Of a DNA stretch of 64,000 nucleotides, positions 42,415 to 51,297 are shown piece by piece. Each line of letters starts with the position of its first letter. The stretch's first letter is position 1. Under the pieces are notes generated by a model. The model was not told where the DNA came from. It did not search any database and saw only the letters and a list, made by a program, of their open reading frames with translations. Source of the stretch: an uncultured bacterium. Lineage in GTDB: Bacteria; Verrucomicrobiota; Lentisphaeria; Victivallales; UBA1829. The DNA is taken from positions 62,001 through 126,000 of the forward strand of contig CACYHQ010000004.1 of the NCBI GenBank assembly GCA_902774245.1. Reading direction: 5' to 3'. The translations under genes and the position numbers were made by a program.

Positions 42415-43776
42415 ATGAAGTTCTACATCAAGACCTACGGCTGCCAGATGAACCTGCGCGACTCCGATTCCGCCGCCGCGCTCCTCATCGAACACGGTTT
42501 CAGGCCCGCCGACGGAGAGGCCGACGCCGACCTCGTGATCCTGAACACGTGCAGTGTTCGCGACCAGGCGGAACGCAAGGCGATCGGCAAACTCGGATTC
42601 CTCGGCAAGCTCAAGCGCGAACGCCCGTGGATGATCTTCGGCATCATGGGCTGCATGGCGCAGAGCCGCGGCGCGGAACTCCTGAAGTCGATCAAGCACC
42701 TCGATTTCGCCATCGGCACAGACCAGATCCACCGCATCCCGGAGATCGTCGAGCAGATCGCCGCAAAACGCGAAAAGGCAGCCATCTTCGACCGTGCGTC
42801 CGCCGAGACGCCCGGCATCGACTCCCACAGGTTCGACGGCGCGGAGTCCCCTCATTCCGCCTTCGTCTCCATCATGCGCGGATGCAGCCGGTATTGTTCC
42901 TACTGCATCGTGCCGTTCGTGCGCGGACCGGAACGCAGCCGCCCGATGGACTCCATCCTCGCCGAATGCCGCACCCTCGCAGAGCACGGCGTGCCGGAGA
43001 TCTTTCTGCTCGGACAGAACGTCTCCGCCTACGGGCTGGACAATACCGCTCCGCCGCCCGACGACGCGCCCTCGCCCTTCGGCGAGCTCCTGAAAGGCAT
43101 CGCCTCCATCGACGGCGTCCGCCGCATCCGGTTCACCTCGCCGCACCCGGCCTACTTCACGCAGGCGCTCATCGACGCGTTCACACAGACGGAGAAGGTC
43201 TGCAAGTACGTGCATTTGCCGCTTCAGTCCGGCTCCGACCGCGTCCTCAAGCTCATGAACCGCCCGTACGACACCGCAAAATACCTCTCCATCACGGACC
43301 GTCTGCGCGCCGCCGCGCCCGGCATCTCGTTCTCCACCGACGTCATCGTCGGCTTCCCGACCGAGACCGAGGCGGATTTCCGGGCCACGCGCGAACTCAT
43401 GGACCGCGTCGGATTCGACAACGCGTTCATCTTCAAGTATTCGCCGCGCAAAGGCACGCGATCCGCGCAGATGCCCGACGACGTCCCGCAGGAGGTCAAG
43501 GAGGAGCGCAACCAAATCCTGCTCGCCGACCTCGAACGCCGAGCCGAAGCCGCCAACAAAAAGCTCGTCGGACAGACGTTCGAACTCCTCGTCGAAGGCC
43601 CCAGCAAACGCAACTCCGCGCGTTGGAGCGGACGTACCGACACATTCAAACAGGCTGTCTTCACGCCCGATCCCGCCCGGTCCATCGCATGCGGCGATTT
43701 CGTGCGCGTGAAGATTGTGCGTTCCACCGCCACCACCCTCTACGGCGAACTGGTCTCCGCCGAAAAAAAGATTTGA
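42415..43776 (+). CDS. miaB: MiaB, tRNA-2-methylthio-N6-dimethylallyladenosine synthase
   Basis: A 453-residue radical-SAM methylthiotransferase. The N-terminal UPF0004 domain has cluster ligands Cys10, Cys46 and Cys80. The radical-SAM motif CSRYCSYC gives Cys157, Cys161 and Cys164. A TRAM domain closes the protein (about 385-450). It adds a methylthio group to the base that MiaA has prenylated; miaA lies at 5732 in this window. It is 28 bases after proB, with weak ribosome-site sequence, and followed by yfcE. Confidence 0.95.
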   Translation: MKFYIKTYGCQMNLRDSDSAAALLIEHGFRPADGEADADLVILNTCSVRDQAERKAIGKLGFLGKLKRERPWMIFGIMGCMAQSRGAELLKSIKHLDFAIGTDQIHRIPEIVEQIAAKREKAAIFDRASAETPGIDSHRFDGAESPHSAFVSIMRGCSRYCSYCIVPFVRGPERSRPMDSILAECRTLAEHGVPEIFLLGQNVSAYGLDNTAPPPDDAPSPFGELLKGIASIDGVRRIRFTSPHPAYFTQALIDAFTQTEKVCKYVHLPLQSGSDRVLKLMNRPYDTAKYLSITDRLRAAAPGISFSTDVIVGFPTETEADFRATRELMDRVGFDNAFIFKYSPRKGTRSAQMPDDVPQEVKEERNQILLADLERRAEAANKKLVGQTFELLVEGPSKRNSARWSGRTDTFKQAVFTPDPARSIACGDFVRVKIVRSTATTLYGELVSAEKKI

Positions 43777-43799
43777 CGCCCAACGAAAGGCTTCCACGC

Positions 43800-44342
43800 A
43801 TGAAACTGCTCTTCTTCTCCGATGTCCACGGCGTACCCGGCACGCTGGAACGCCTTCTCGAACACGCCGACTCGCTCAAGCCTGACCGCATGGTCCTGCT
43901 CGGCGACGTCCTGTACCACGGCCCCCGCAACGGCGTGCCCGGCTGGTACGATCCGCAGAAGGTCGCCGACCTCCTCAACGCCCGCCGCGATCAGATCCTC
44001 GCCGTGCGCGGCAACTGCGACGCCGACGTCGACCAGTTCCTGCTGAAGTTCCCCATCATGGCGGATTTCTCCGAGATCCTCACCGAGTCCGCCCGCTTCT
44101 TCGTCACGCACGGGCACCTCTGGAACGCGACCAACGTCCCGCCCGTCCCGCAGGGAACCATCCTCGCGCACGGACACACCCACATCCCGGAACTCCGCCC
44201 CCTGCCCGAAGGCGTCACGCTCTTCAATCCCGGCTCCATCTCCCTGCCGAAACGCAACTTCCCGCCGACCTTCGGCTTCTTCGACGGCAAAGACCTGACC
44301 GTCCGCCGCCTCGAAGACGGCGCAGTCCTGATCCCGAACTGA
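43800..44342 (+). CDS. yfcE: YfcE/MJ0936-type metallophosphoesterase
   Basis: A 180-residue calcineurin-like phosphodiesterase. Metal-binding motifs are FSDVHG at the N-terminus, LGDVLYHGPRN, VRGNCDADVD, VTHGH and HGHTHIPE, the order of the YfcE family. Such enzymes hydrolyse phosphodiesters in vitro; the cellular substrate is unknown. It lies 23 bases after miaB, the last gene of that operon. The ATG is at 43800 with AAAGG upstream. Confidence 0.9.
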   Translation: MKLLFFSDVHGVPGTLERLLEHADSLKPDRMVLLGDVLYHGPRNGVPGWYDPQKVADLLNARRDQILAVRGNCDADVDQFLLKFPIMADFSEILTESARFFVTHGHLWNATNVPPVPQGTILAHGHTHIPELRPLPEGVTLFNPGSISLPKRNFPPTFGFFDGKDLTVRRLEDGAVLIPN

Positions 44343-44381
44343 GGCCTCCCGTACCCTCGCGAAGCACAGCATCACGTCAGT

Positions 44382-44396
44382 GGAGGCTTTGCCTCC
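44382..44396 (+). repeat. Hairpin after yfcE
   Basis: GGAGGC-TTT-GCCTCC is a perfect stem-loop without a T-tract, in the 216-base gap 44343-44558. It could protect the operon 3' end or aid Rho-independent pausing; nothing else is recognised here apart from the promoter at 44461. Confidence 0.5.
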
Positions 44397-44460
44397 CCCT
44401 CGTGCGGGCGCGCTATCTATTAAAATCAGGAAAAAATAGCGGAATCTCCCGAAACACGCC

Positions 44461-44488
44461 TTGAATTTTTCGTTCGCGAGGCTACAGT
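44461..44488 (+). promoter_or_regulatory. Promoter for the small lipoprotein
   Basis: TTGAAT (44461-44466), a 16-nt spacer and TACAGT (44483-44488). Confidence 0.5.
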
Positions 44489-44558
44489 ATAGTGAGAGAT
44501 TATCATTTTTCACATACAACCAACTGACATCAAAACTTAAAAACAAGGATTTCTCATC

Positions 44559-44954
44559 ATGATGAAAAAACTTGCCTGCCTCGCAGCCTGCGCCGTTGCC
44601 GCGTTCGCTCTCTCCGCCTGCTCCTCCTTCGAAATGGCCACGAACACCAACAACGTGAAGTTCACGACCGGCGAGGCCGAGACCCTCGGCCACGTCAACG
44701 CCGACATCTGGGGCGTGTACGTCTTCGGTCTGCCCGTGATCTCCGGCAGCTCCGTCGAACCCGGCAAGTGCGTCGTCTTCAGCGACACCGTCGACACCAG
44801 CAACGCAGTCTCCTTCCTGACCCACAACGTCCAGAAGAAGCTCAACGCCAGCACCGTCGTCGACGTCACCAGCGAACGCACCACCGGCTGGCTCGTCCCC
44901 ACCGTGTTCTTCTTCTACCGCGACATCCAGGTCTCCGGCAACGTCCTGAAGTAA
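44559..44954 (+). CDS. Small lipoprotein of unknown function
   Basis: A 131-residue exported protein with a clear lipoprotein signal (LACLAACAVAAFALSAC, lipobox LSAC). The mature part is Thr/Val/Asn-rich, with TNTNNVKFTTGEAETLGHVNADIWG in segment 26-51, and predicted mostly beta. I do not recognise the family. AAGGA lies upstream of tandem ATG codons at 44559 and 44562. It has its own promoter and is followed 21 bases later by another unknown gene, so it may be the first gene of the lepB cluster. Confidence 0.75.
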   Translation: MMKKLACLAACAVAAFALSACSSFEMATNTNNVKFTTGEAETLGHVNADIWGVYVFGLPVISGSSVEPGKCVVFSDTVDTSNAVSFLTHNVQKKLNASTVVDVTSERTTGWLVPTVFFFYRDIQVSGNVLK

Positions 44955-44975
44955 TCACGGGAGAACGTCTCTCCT

Positions 44976-45662
44976 ATGCCTGACGCGAAAGGCAGCGGCA
45001 GTCAACGTCTGGAGAAAGTCCGGCGCAACATGCTCCGGATGACCTCTCCCGACGGATTCGGCGACGACAGCGCGAAGGAATTCGGTTCCCTCTCCGCGAT
45101 CAATGTCCCGCCATGGCTGGCGCGTGCCGACGCGTCGTTCGACCGGGCGGTCAGTATGATTCAGAAATCGACGCCGCCCGGCCCATCCGCGCCCGCTCCC
45201 ATGGTCCGCCTCGAATACTGGCGCGCGGTGCGGTCGCTCCTGCAGGAATCGGAGGAGAATCTTGCCTCCATCCACCACGTTTTCGAGAAGGCGGAGGAGA
45301 TCCCGTTGGACGTCTCCGTCTATCTCGCGTTCGTGCGCTTCCTGCTCCGCCTCGTCATGCAGATCGCGATGGCCGCGCGGTCCGGTGTCGAACTCGCCGC
45401 GGACGCCCGATGGTTCCCGTCACCGCTCTTCCCCGCTCACTTCCAGGACACGCTCGCCGACGCGGAAGCCGTTTTCACGGCCTCCGAGGGCCGCATCCGC
45501 CAGTTCGCGCTCGACAGTCTCGCGCTTGACACGCCCGCGCTCGACAAGATTCGTTCGGACTGCAAAAAAGCTCTGCCGAAAGTCGCGAAGGAACGCTACG
45601 AACGCGCATTCGCGGCCTTCACGGAGCATTTCTCGCATTTCGGGGAGGATACGTCCGCATGA
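44976..45662 (+). CDS. Unknown helical protein upstream of lepB
   Basis: A 228-residue soluble protein, predicted mainly helical, with no signal peptide. It has a Pro-rich loop at about 65-76 and a helical core (about 78-140) with FVRFLLRLVMQIAMAARSGVELA. I do not recognise its family. Its stop overlaps the ATG of lepB (ATGA), so it is translationally coupled to signal peptidase and may have a role in export or envelope biogenesis; this is inference from context. Confidence 0.7.
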   Translation: MPDAKGSGSQRLEKVRRNMLRMTSPDGFGDDSAKEFGSLSAINVPPWLARADASFDRAVSMIQKSTPPGPSAPAPMVRLEYWRAVRSLLQESEENLASIHHVFEKAEEIPLDVSVYLAFVRFLLRLVMQIAMAARSGVELAADARWFPSPLFPAHFQDTLADAEAVFTASEGRIRQFALDSLALDTPALDKIRSDCKKALPKVAKERYERAFAAFTEHFSHFGEDTSA

Positions 45663-46186
45663 CCCCCCAGAAGGAAGTGGCTCCGCAGGAGGAATCCAGT
45701 ACATTCGTACGCCCGCCGAAGAAAAAAGACTGGCGGACCGTCAGCATTCGCATCGGCGTCATCGCCGGCGCGACCGTCTTCATCTGCCTTTTCGTGCTCC
45801 GTCCGATGATCATCAACGGCGAAAGCATGATGCCGACCTATTCCAGCCGGGGGTTCACGTTCGCCTTCCTGCCCTATTTCAAGCTCTACGCTCCGCAACG
45901 TCAGCAGATCGTCATCCTCAAGCATGCCGGATTCAATACATTTCTCCTCAAACGCGTGCTCGCGTTCCCCGGAGAGACGGTCGAAATCCGCAACGGCGTC
46001 CTGTACGTGAACGGGAAGCCGCTGGACGAGCCGTACGTGAAGAACGGATGCAACTGGAGCTTCGCCCCCCACGAAGTGCCGGGCGGCAAGATTTTCGTCC
46101 TCGGCGACAACCGTTCCATGCCCATGAAGGAGCACATGGGCGGCATGATCGACCACAGCCGCCTCGCAGGCGTTCCGATCTGGTGA
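45659..46186 (+). CDS. lepB: Signal peptidase I
   Basis: A 175-residue membrane-anchored serine protease that removes signal peptides. One membrane anchor lies at about 30-49. The catalytic Ser is in NGESMMPT (about 56-58), the catalytic Lys in LLKRVLAFPGE (about 97), and the C-terminal GDNR box is followed by DHSRLAGVPIW. It is compact compared with E. coli LepB but normal for the Gram-positive/PVC-size form. The start overlaps the upstream gene and the stop lies 6 bases before the next gene. Confidence 0.92.
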   Translation: MTPQKEVAPQEESSTFVRPPKKKDWRTVSIRIGVIAGATVFICLFVLRPMIINGESMMPTYSSRGFTFAFLPYFKLYAPQRQQIVILKHAGFNTFLLKRVLAFPGETVEIRNGVLYVNGKPLDEPYVKNGCNWSFAPHEVPGGKIFVLGDNRSMPMKEHMGGMIDHSRLAGVPIW

Positions 46187-46192
46187 GCGCAC

Positions 46193-46741
46193 ATGGCCGG
46201 GCTTCACCTAACAAAACAAAAATGGTTCGCGCTCGTCGCGGTCATTTTCGCCACGGCGGCCGCCGTCTGGTTCTTCTATTTCCGCACGGACGACACGATC
46301 GCGGTCAAAAAACGCCTCCGCGAAGCGGTCGAATTCGCCGAGAAACAGCCCAAAGGCTCCGGCATCAACCTCCAGGCGGCGGGCGCGGCGCACGCGCTCG
46401 GCGAGTTCTTCGCCACGGAGACCGATATCAGCATCTCCGGCGAATCGCACGGCCAGACCTACACGCTGTCCGCCACCTCGCGCGGACAGGTCGTCTCCTC
46501 GTATTTCATGCTGCGCCCGCTGATTACTTCTCTGTCGGTCAGCCTCGCGGAGTTCGAAGTCAAGTTCACGGACGCCACCCACGAGGCCGCCTCGGTCAAA
46601 TGTTCGGCGATGGCGACCGGCACGACGCAGAACGGCGATTTCTTCCGCGAAGGCCGCCTGATCTCCGCCGAGATGATCCGCGAGGACGGCGAATGGCGGT
46701 TCCGTTCGCTCCGGGCGGATCCGGTCGTCAGTTTCGATTGA
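46193..46741 (+). CDS. Membrane-anchored NTF2-like protein, unknown
   Basis: A 182-residue protein with one N-terminal membrane segment (about 11-29) and a soluble alpha+beta domain whose pattern (helix VKKRLREAVEFAEK, then beta strands ending in ISAEMIREDGEWRFRSLRAD) resembles NTF2/SnoaL-like folds. No catalytic motif is visible. It follows lepB by 6 bases and is probably co-transcribed with it. Function not recognised. Confidence 0.7.
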   Translation: MAGLHLTKQKWFALVAVIFATAAAVWFFYFRTDDTIAVKKRLREAVEFAEKQPKGSGINLQAAGAAHALGEFFATETDISISGESHGQTYTLSATSRGQVVSSYFMLRPLITSLSVSLAEFEVKFTDATHEAASVKCSAMATGTTQNGDFFREGRLISAEMIREDGEWRFRSLRADPVVSFD

Positions 46742-46774
46742 GTTTCACTTGTTTTTGAAAGGATTTGATTTCCT

Positions 46775-48469
46775 ATGATCTTATATGCTATTGTCGGAGG
46801 GATTGCCGGTTTTATCCTCGGCGCGCTTATTATCTTTCTGTGGATGAGGGCGAAATCGCGCACCGACGCCGCCCGCATCGCCGAACTCGAAACCCGCACC
46901 GCCGCGTTCGATCAGGCGATCGCCGACAAAGTCCGCGCGGAAAGCGCGCTCGAACAGCTCAAAATCTCCGCTCAGCGCGAACTTGATTTCGCGGTTCAGG
47001 CGACACAGGCGAAAGCGGACGCCGCGGCGAAGGCGCATGAAGCCGAGCTCACATCCGTCCGCAGTCAGGCCGCCGCCACGCTCGATGCAGAGAAAAAACG
47101 CGCCGCGTCCGAACTCGATGCAGAGAAACGCCGCGCCGCGTCCGAACTCGAGGCCGAACAGAAAAAAGCCGCCGCCCTGCTTGATGCGGAGAAACGTAAG
47201 GCGGAATCCGAGCTCGCCGCCATGCGCGAGGCGCAGGCGCAGATGGAAAAGGTGACGAAGGAGCGCACCGAGCATCTCCGCCAGGAATTCAAGGTCCTCA
47301 GCGAGACCATCCTGAAGGAGCGCACCGAAAACCTCCAGACCGCCAACAAAGAACAGCTCGCCGCCATCCTCTCTCCGCTCCGCGAACAGCTCGCCGTCTA
47401 CAAGAAATCCATGGACGACGTCCGCGAGAACGGCGTCAAGCTCAACGAATCCCTGAAGCACCAGTACGAATCCATGGTCAAGATGACCGAGAAGATCGGC
47501 ACGGACGCAAACAACCTCGCGAACGCGCTGAAAGGCCAGAGCAAGACGCAGGGCGACTGGGGCGAAATGATCCTCGAGACCATCCTCCGCAATTCCGGCC
47601 TCGTGAAGGGCGTCCACTACCGCACGCAGGACACCATCCGCGACGATTCAGGCAAGACCGTGAAGAGCGCGTCCGACCACATCATGCGCCCCGACGTGAT
47701 CGTGAACTACCCCGACGGGAAAGCCGTCGTCATCGACAGCAAGGTCAGCCTCACCGCCTACACGGACTACGTTGCGGCCGACGACCCGAAGAAGCGCGAG
47801 GACGCCCTCCAGCGCCACATCCGCAGCGTGCAGGCGCACGTCGACGAGCTCGTCAAGAAAGACTACTCCGCCTACCTCCGCAAGGGCGATTCCGTCGATT
47901 TTGTGGTCATGTTCATCCCGAACGACCCGTCGTATCAGGCCGCGCTGCAGGGCGATTCCGGCCTCTGGAACCGCGCGTTCGAGAAACGCATCCTCATCGT
48001 GAATCCGTTCAACCTGATGACTCTCCTCTACATCATCAAGGTCGCGTGGAACCGCATGGCGCAGGAACGCAACCAGCAGGAGATCGTGAAGACCGCCGAG
48101 ACCCTCCTCGCGCGCGTCCAGCGTTTCTTCGCCGCGTTCGACGACGTCGGCCGTCAGCTCGAATCGACCGGAAAAAAATACGAGGCCGCCGTGAAGGCGC
48201 TCAGCGGACGCCAGGGACTCCTCGGGTCCGCCGAAAAGCTCAAGACGCTCGGCGTCCCGGCGAAGAAGGACCAGAAGATACCCGAACGCTTCACCGCCCC
48301 CGAATTCTCCTCCGATCCGCTCACCGTCCGCCTCATCGGCGAGGACGCGGAATCCGAACCGGACGACGCCGGAACAGACGACGCTCCCGCGCTGTCCGAT
48401 GAACTTGATCTGCCGCTGTCCGGCACGGACGACGCTTCCGGCGATGCGGACGCAACCGATGAACCTTGA
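46775..48469 (+). CDS. rmuC: RmuC family DNA recombination protein
   Basis: A 564-residue protein: one N-terminal membrane segment (about 2-23), a long coiled coil (about 30-260) and the RmuC nuclease-like domain (about 265-470) with QGDWGEMILETILRNSGL, RPDVIVNYPDGKAVVIDSKVSL and VMFIPNDPSYQAAL. The Asp and Lys of the PD-(D/E)xK-like core (VVIDSKV) are present. RmuC limits DNA inversion and processes DNA ends. The coiled coil contains four near-identical 11-residue units of DAEKKRAASEL. The C-terminal tail is acidic. AAAGGA precedes the ATG. Confidence 0.92.
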   Translation: MILYAIVGGIAGFILGALIIFLWMRAKSRTDAARIAELETRTAAFDQAIADKVRAESALEQLKISAQRELDFAVQATQAKADAAAKAHEAELTSVRSQAAATLDAEKKRAASELDAEKRRAASELEAEQKKAAALLDAEKRKAESELAAMREAQAQMEKVTKERTEHLRQEFKVLSETILKERTENLQTANKEQLAAILSPLREQLAVYKKSMDDVRENGVKLNESLKHQYESMVKMTEKIGTDANNLANALKGQSKTQGDWGEMILETILRNSGLVKGVHYRTQDTIRDDSGKTVKSASDHIMRPDVIVNYPDGKAVVIDSKVSLTAYTDYVAADDPKKREDALQRHIRSVQAHVDELVKKDYSAYLRKGDSVDFVVMFIPNDPSYQAALQGDSGLWNRAFEKRILIVNPFNLMTLLYIIKVAWNRMAQERNQQEIVKTAETLLARVQRFFAAFDDVGRQLESTGKKYEAAVKALSGRQGLLGSAEKLKTLGVPAKKDQKIPERFTAPEFSSDPLTVRLIGEDAESEPDDAGTDDAPALSDELDLPLSGTDDASGDADATDEP

Positions 48470-48487
48470 CCTGAAAGACCGCCTGCC

Positions 48488-50050
48488 ATGAAACTCTTCT
48501 CCGTTCTCTTCTGCCTTTTCGTTTTCGCCGCCGGACTTTTCGCCGCGCCCGTCGATGAATCTTCATGGAAACTCGCCGCACAGGGGGACGACCTCGCACT
48601 CTCGCTCACGCTGCCCGACAACGCCCACGCCTACGAATCCTCCACCGGACCTGTCCTGCCCGACGGCGTCGCGCCGGTCTCCGCACCCGCCCCGAAACAG
48701 GAAAAGGACGTCGTGACCGGCGAACTCGATTCGTTCTACGTCGGGCCGGGCGTCATTACCTGGATTCTGCCGAAGGCCGCCGCGACAAACGGGAAGCTCA
48801 AGGTCAAATGGCAGGTCTGCGTCGGCGAAATGTGCTACATGCCGGGTTCCGCCGAACTCGCCGTCCCCGGCGCCGCCTCATCCACAGCTGAAACAAAATC
48901 TTCCGCCGAAACCGAGGTAAAAAACGAAGATAAGACAGAGGAAACCGCGGTCGAGCTTCTGCCGTTCGAACTGGTGCGTTCCGCCGACGGCTATCTCCCC
49001 GCCGAAAAGTTCCTCGGGTTCCTCACCGGAGACGAATCCAAATACTCTGCGTTCACGTTCGCGGGCAAAGGCTTCCTGATGATGCTCCTGCTCGCGATCC
49101 TCGGCGGCATCGCGCTCAACCTCACCCCGTGCGTGCTGCCCCTGCTCCCGGTCAACCTCGCCATGATCGGCGCGGGCCGGGCGTCCGGCAACGGCAAGCT
49201 CACGCGCGTGTGGCACGGCATGGCGTACGGCGCGGGCATCATGATCACCTACGGCCTGCTCGGCGTGCTCTCCGTCCTGATGGGCACCACGTTCGGCGGC
49301 ATCGACTCCAGCTGGATCTTCAACGCCGCCGTCGCCGTGATCTTCGTCGTGCTCGCGCTCGCCATGTTCGACCTCTTCGTCATCGACTTCTCCCGCTTCG
49401 GCGCGTCCGTCCGCATGCCCGAATCCGCCCACTTCGGCGGCATCTTCCTGATGGGCGCGCTGTCCGCCGTGCTCGCTGGCGCGTGCGTCGCCCCGGTCCT
49501 CGCCGCAGCGCTCGTGCAGGCCGCGAAAATGGTCGCGCACGGCGATTATTACGGCCTCGCCCTCCCCTTCGCGCTCGGATTCGGCATGGCGCTCCCGTGG
49601 CCCGTCGCCGCCGCCGGGATCGGACTTTTCCCGAAGCCCGGACGCTGGATGATGCGCGTGAAACAGCTCCTCGGCGTGTTCATCCTCGGACTCGCCGCGT
49701 ATTACGGCTGGACCGCCTGGACCCTCTTCGCCGACGGCCGCGCCGAAGCCGCAGGCATGGCGTCCGCGCAGGAATCCGCCGGAGCGACCGCCGGGATCAA
49801 CGCCGCGCTGAAGGAATCCGCCGCCACTGGCCGCCCCGTTCTCCTCGACTTCACCGCCGCATGGTGCAAGAACTGCAAGGCGATGGAACTTTCCACGTTC
49901 CAGGATCCCGCGGTCAAGGCCGCCATGGACGGCATGATCTTCCTGAAAGTCCACGCCGACAAGCCCTCCGCCCCCGAGACCGCCGCGCTCATGAAGGCGT
50001 TCGACGTCCCCGGCCTCCCCGCCTACCGCATCATCCGCCCGGAGCAATGA
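48488..50050 (+). CDS. dsbD: DsbD, thiol:disulfide interchange protein
   Basis: A 520-residue three-part electron carrier. After a signal peptide comes the periplasmic nDsbD domain with the redox pair Cys111 and Cys116 (CVGEMC), a membrane domain of about eight helices with the pair in TPCVLPLLPV and GACVAPV, and a C-terminal thioredoxin domain with WCKNC (Cys460, Cys463). It passes reducing power from the cytoplasm to periplasmic thiol proteins. The gene follows rmuC by 18 bases. It is shorter than E. coli DsbD but complete. Confidence 0.93.
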   Translation: MKLFSVLFCLFVFAAGLFAAPVDESSWKLAAQGDDLALSLTLPDNAHAYESSTGPVLPDGVAPVSAPAPKQEKDVVTGELDSFYVGPGVITWILPKAAATNGKLKVKWQVCVGEMCYMPGSAELAVPGAASSTAETKSSAETEVKNEDKTEETAVELLPFELVRSADGYLPAEKFLGFLTGDESKYSAFTFAGKGFLMMLLLAILGGIALNLTPCVLPLLPVNLAMIGAGRASGNGKLTRVWHGMAYGAGIMITYGLLGVLSVLMGTTFGGIDSSWIFNAAVAVIFVVLALAMFDLFVIDFSRFGASVRMPESAHFGGIFLMGALSAVLAGACVAPVLAAALVQAAKMVAHGDYYGLALPFALGFGMALPWPVAAAGIGLFPKPGRWMMRVKQLLGVFILGLAAYYGWTAWTLFADGRAEAAGMASAQESAGATAGINAALKESAATGRPVLLDFTAAWCKNCKAMELSTFQDPAVKAAMDGMIFLKVHADKPSAPETAALMKAFDVPGLPAYRIIRPEQ

Positions 50051-50069
50051 CTGTTCTCCCGGTTCCGGA

Positions 50070-50465
50070 ATGACCGTTCGAATCATCATTCATGGATGCC
50101 TGCGATTTATGAATAGGAAGCCGCTCACAAAAATCGGGAACTTCCTTGCCCTTGTCATTCTCATCATGGAATTCCCTGTTTTCAGCTTCCTGATCGCACT
50201 GGATCTGACGGTCAGATATGTTGACTGCATCGTCCCGAAAAGCCTGGCTCTCTTTCTGGGGGAAAAGCTGTTCCCGATCGTTATGATCATCCTCATCCTG
50301 CTTGTCAGTCTTGCGTATTTCCTTCTTCTTATCGAGGCACTGAGTTCCCTGTACCAAAGGAAACAATACACGCTCTGCTGGCTTCTGCTGTCGGCATTGC
50401 TGATAAAAGATATTCTTTACTGCGTGCTTTGCCGTCTGGGGATATTGGGCATCCCTGCCGCATGA
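50070..50465 (+). CDS. Small unknown membrane protein
   Basis: A 131-residue frame with three hydrophobic segments (about 25-48, 66-90 and 100-118) after a basic N-terminus. A second ATG at 50109 (MNRKPLTK) is an equally plausible start. Codon use is less GC-rich than in its neighbours. I do not recognise a family. It follows dsbD by 19 bases, without a clear ribosome site. Confidence 0.5.
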   Translation: MTVRIIIHGCLRFMNRKPLTKIGNFLALVILIMEFPVFSFLIALDLTVRYVDCIVPKSLALFLGEKLFPIVMIILILLVSLAYFLLLIEALSSLYQRKQYTLCWLLLSALLIKDILYCVLCRLGILGIPAA

Positions 50466-50536
50466 TTCTTCCCCCCTGCGCGCCTGTTTCCGGAAAATCC
50501 ATTTCAAAGAAATCTTCCTTTTTTTCTGAAAAGAGG

Positions 50537-50565
50537 TTGACATTTTCTCCATCTCGCCGTAAATT
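50537..50565 (+). promoter_or_regulatory. Promoter for the MNT-HEPN pair
   Basis: TTGACA (50537-50542), a 17-nt spacer and TAAATT (50560-50565), just upstream of the antitoxin gene. Confidence 0.6.
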
Positions 50566-50612
50566 ATAGTCGTTGAATCGGAAACACTTTCCCAACGCAG
50601 GAGAAAAACAGC

Positions 50613-50903
50613 ATGTGTCAGCTCGACAGACTGCGCAGTTTACGGAGCGGTCTCTACGAGATCGCAAGAAAACACAAAGCCGGCAAGGTTTATGTGTTCG
50701 GTTCCTGCGCCCGCAAGGAAGAGACGCCGGACAGCGATGTCGATTTCATCGTCGAGTTTCACGGAGCGTCCGCCTTCGACCACATGCGCCTTGAGCTTGA
50801 ACTGGCTGAATTTCTGAAAACGCCCGTCGACGTGGTGTCGATGGGGGCTCTCGGGCAGGATTATTTCGCGGATCAGGTCCGCAGGGAAATGGTACTCTTA
50901 TGA
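50613..50903 (+). CDS. MNT-type nucleotidyltransferase, antitoxin (MntA-like)
   Basis: A 96-residue minimal nucleotidyltransferase. The motif GSCARKEETPDSDVDFIVEF contains the GSxAR and the Asp-x-Asp of the family; the third acidic residue is in PVDVVSM. In MntA/HepT systems the MNT protein adds AMP groups to the HEPN toxin and silences it. The gene comes first, with GGAG upstream, and its stop overlaps the toxin start (ATGA), the standard layout. Confidence 0.88.
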   Translation: MCQLDRLRSLRSGLYEIARKHKAGKVYVFGSCARKEETPDSDVDFIVEFHGASAFDHMRLELELAEFLKTPVDVVSMGALGQDYFADQVRREMVLL

Positions 50904-51253
50904 TCCCGGACATCAGCCGTATTGAACACATGATAGACGCATGCGAGAAAATCATGCGCTTCACGGATGTCCCGTTTACGGTCTATGATTCCTCGGACGA
51001 AAAGAAGGCCGCCGTAGCCCGCTACTTCGAGATTCTGGGCGAAGCAGCCAGCCGTCTTTCCGATGAACTGAAAGCTCAGCACCCGGAAGTTCCGTGGAGG
51101 GTTGCGACCGCTCTCCGAAACGCCCTGATCCACGACTATATCAAAATCGAATATCCTGAACTTTGGAAAACAGCAAAGAATGATATCCCGGTCATGCTTC
51201 CGCAACTGAAGGAAATCCTTCAGGATTTGCGCACAAAAGACGGGCAGAACTGA
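50900..51253 (+). CDS. HEPN-domain RNase toxin (HepT-like)
   Basis: A 117-residue helical HEPN protein. The catalytic RNase motif R-x4-H is RNALIH, followed by DY, giving the complete RX4HXY whose Tyr is the AMPylation target in known HepT toxins. The helix YFEILGEAASRLSDELK before it is also typical. With the upstream MNT gene it forms a type VII-like toxin-antitoxin pair. It may act in stress response or phage defence. Confidence 0.88.
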   Translation: MIPDISRIEHMIDACEKIMRFTDVPFTVYDSSDEKKAAVARYFEILGEAASRLSDELKAQHPEVPWRVATALRNALIHDYIKIEYPELWKTAKNDIPVMLPQLKEILQDLRTKDGQN

Positions 51254-51297
51254 TCTTTTTTTCCACCTCGCATAACTTCAAAAAGAAAGGCTGTATC

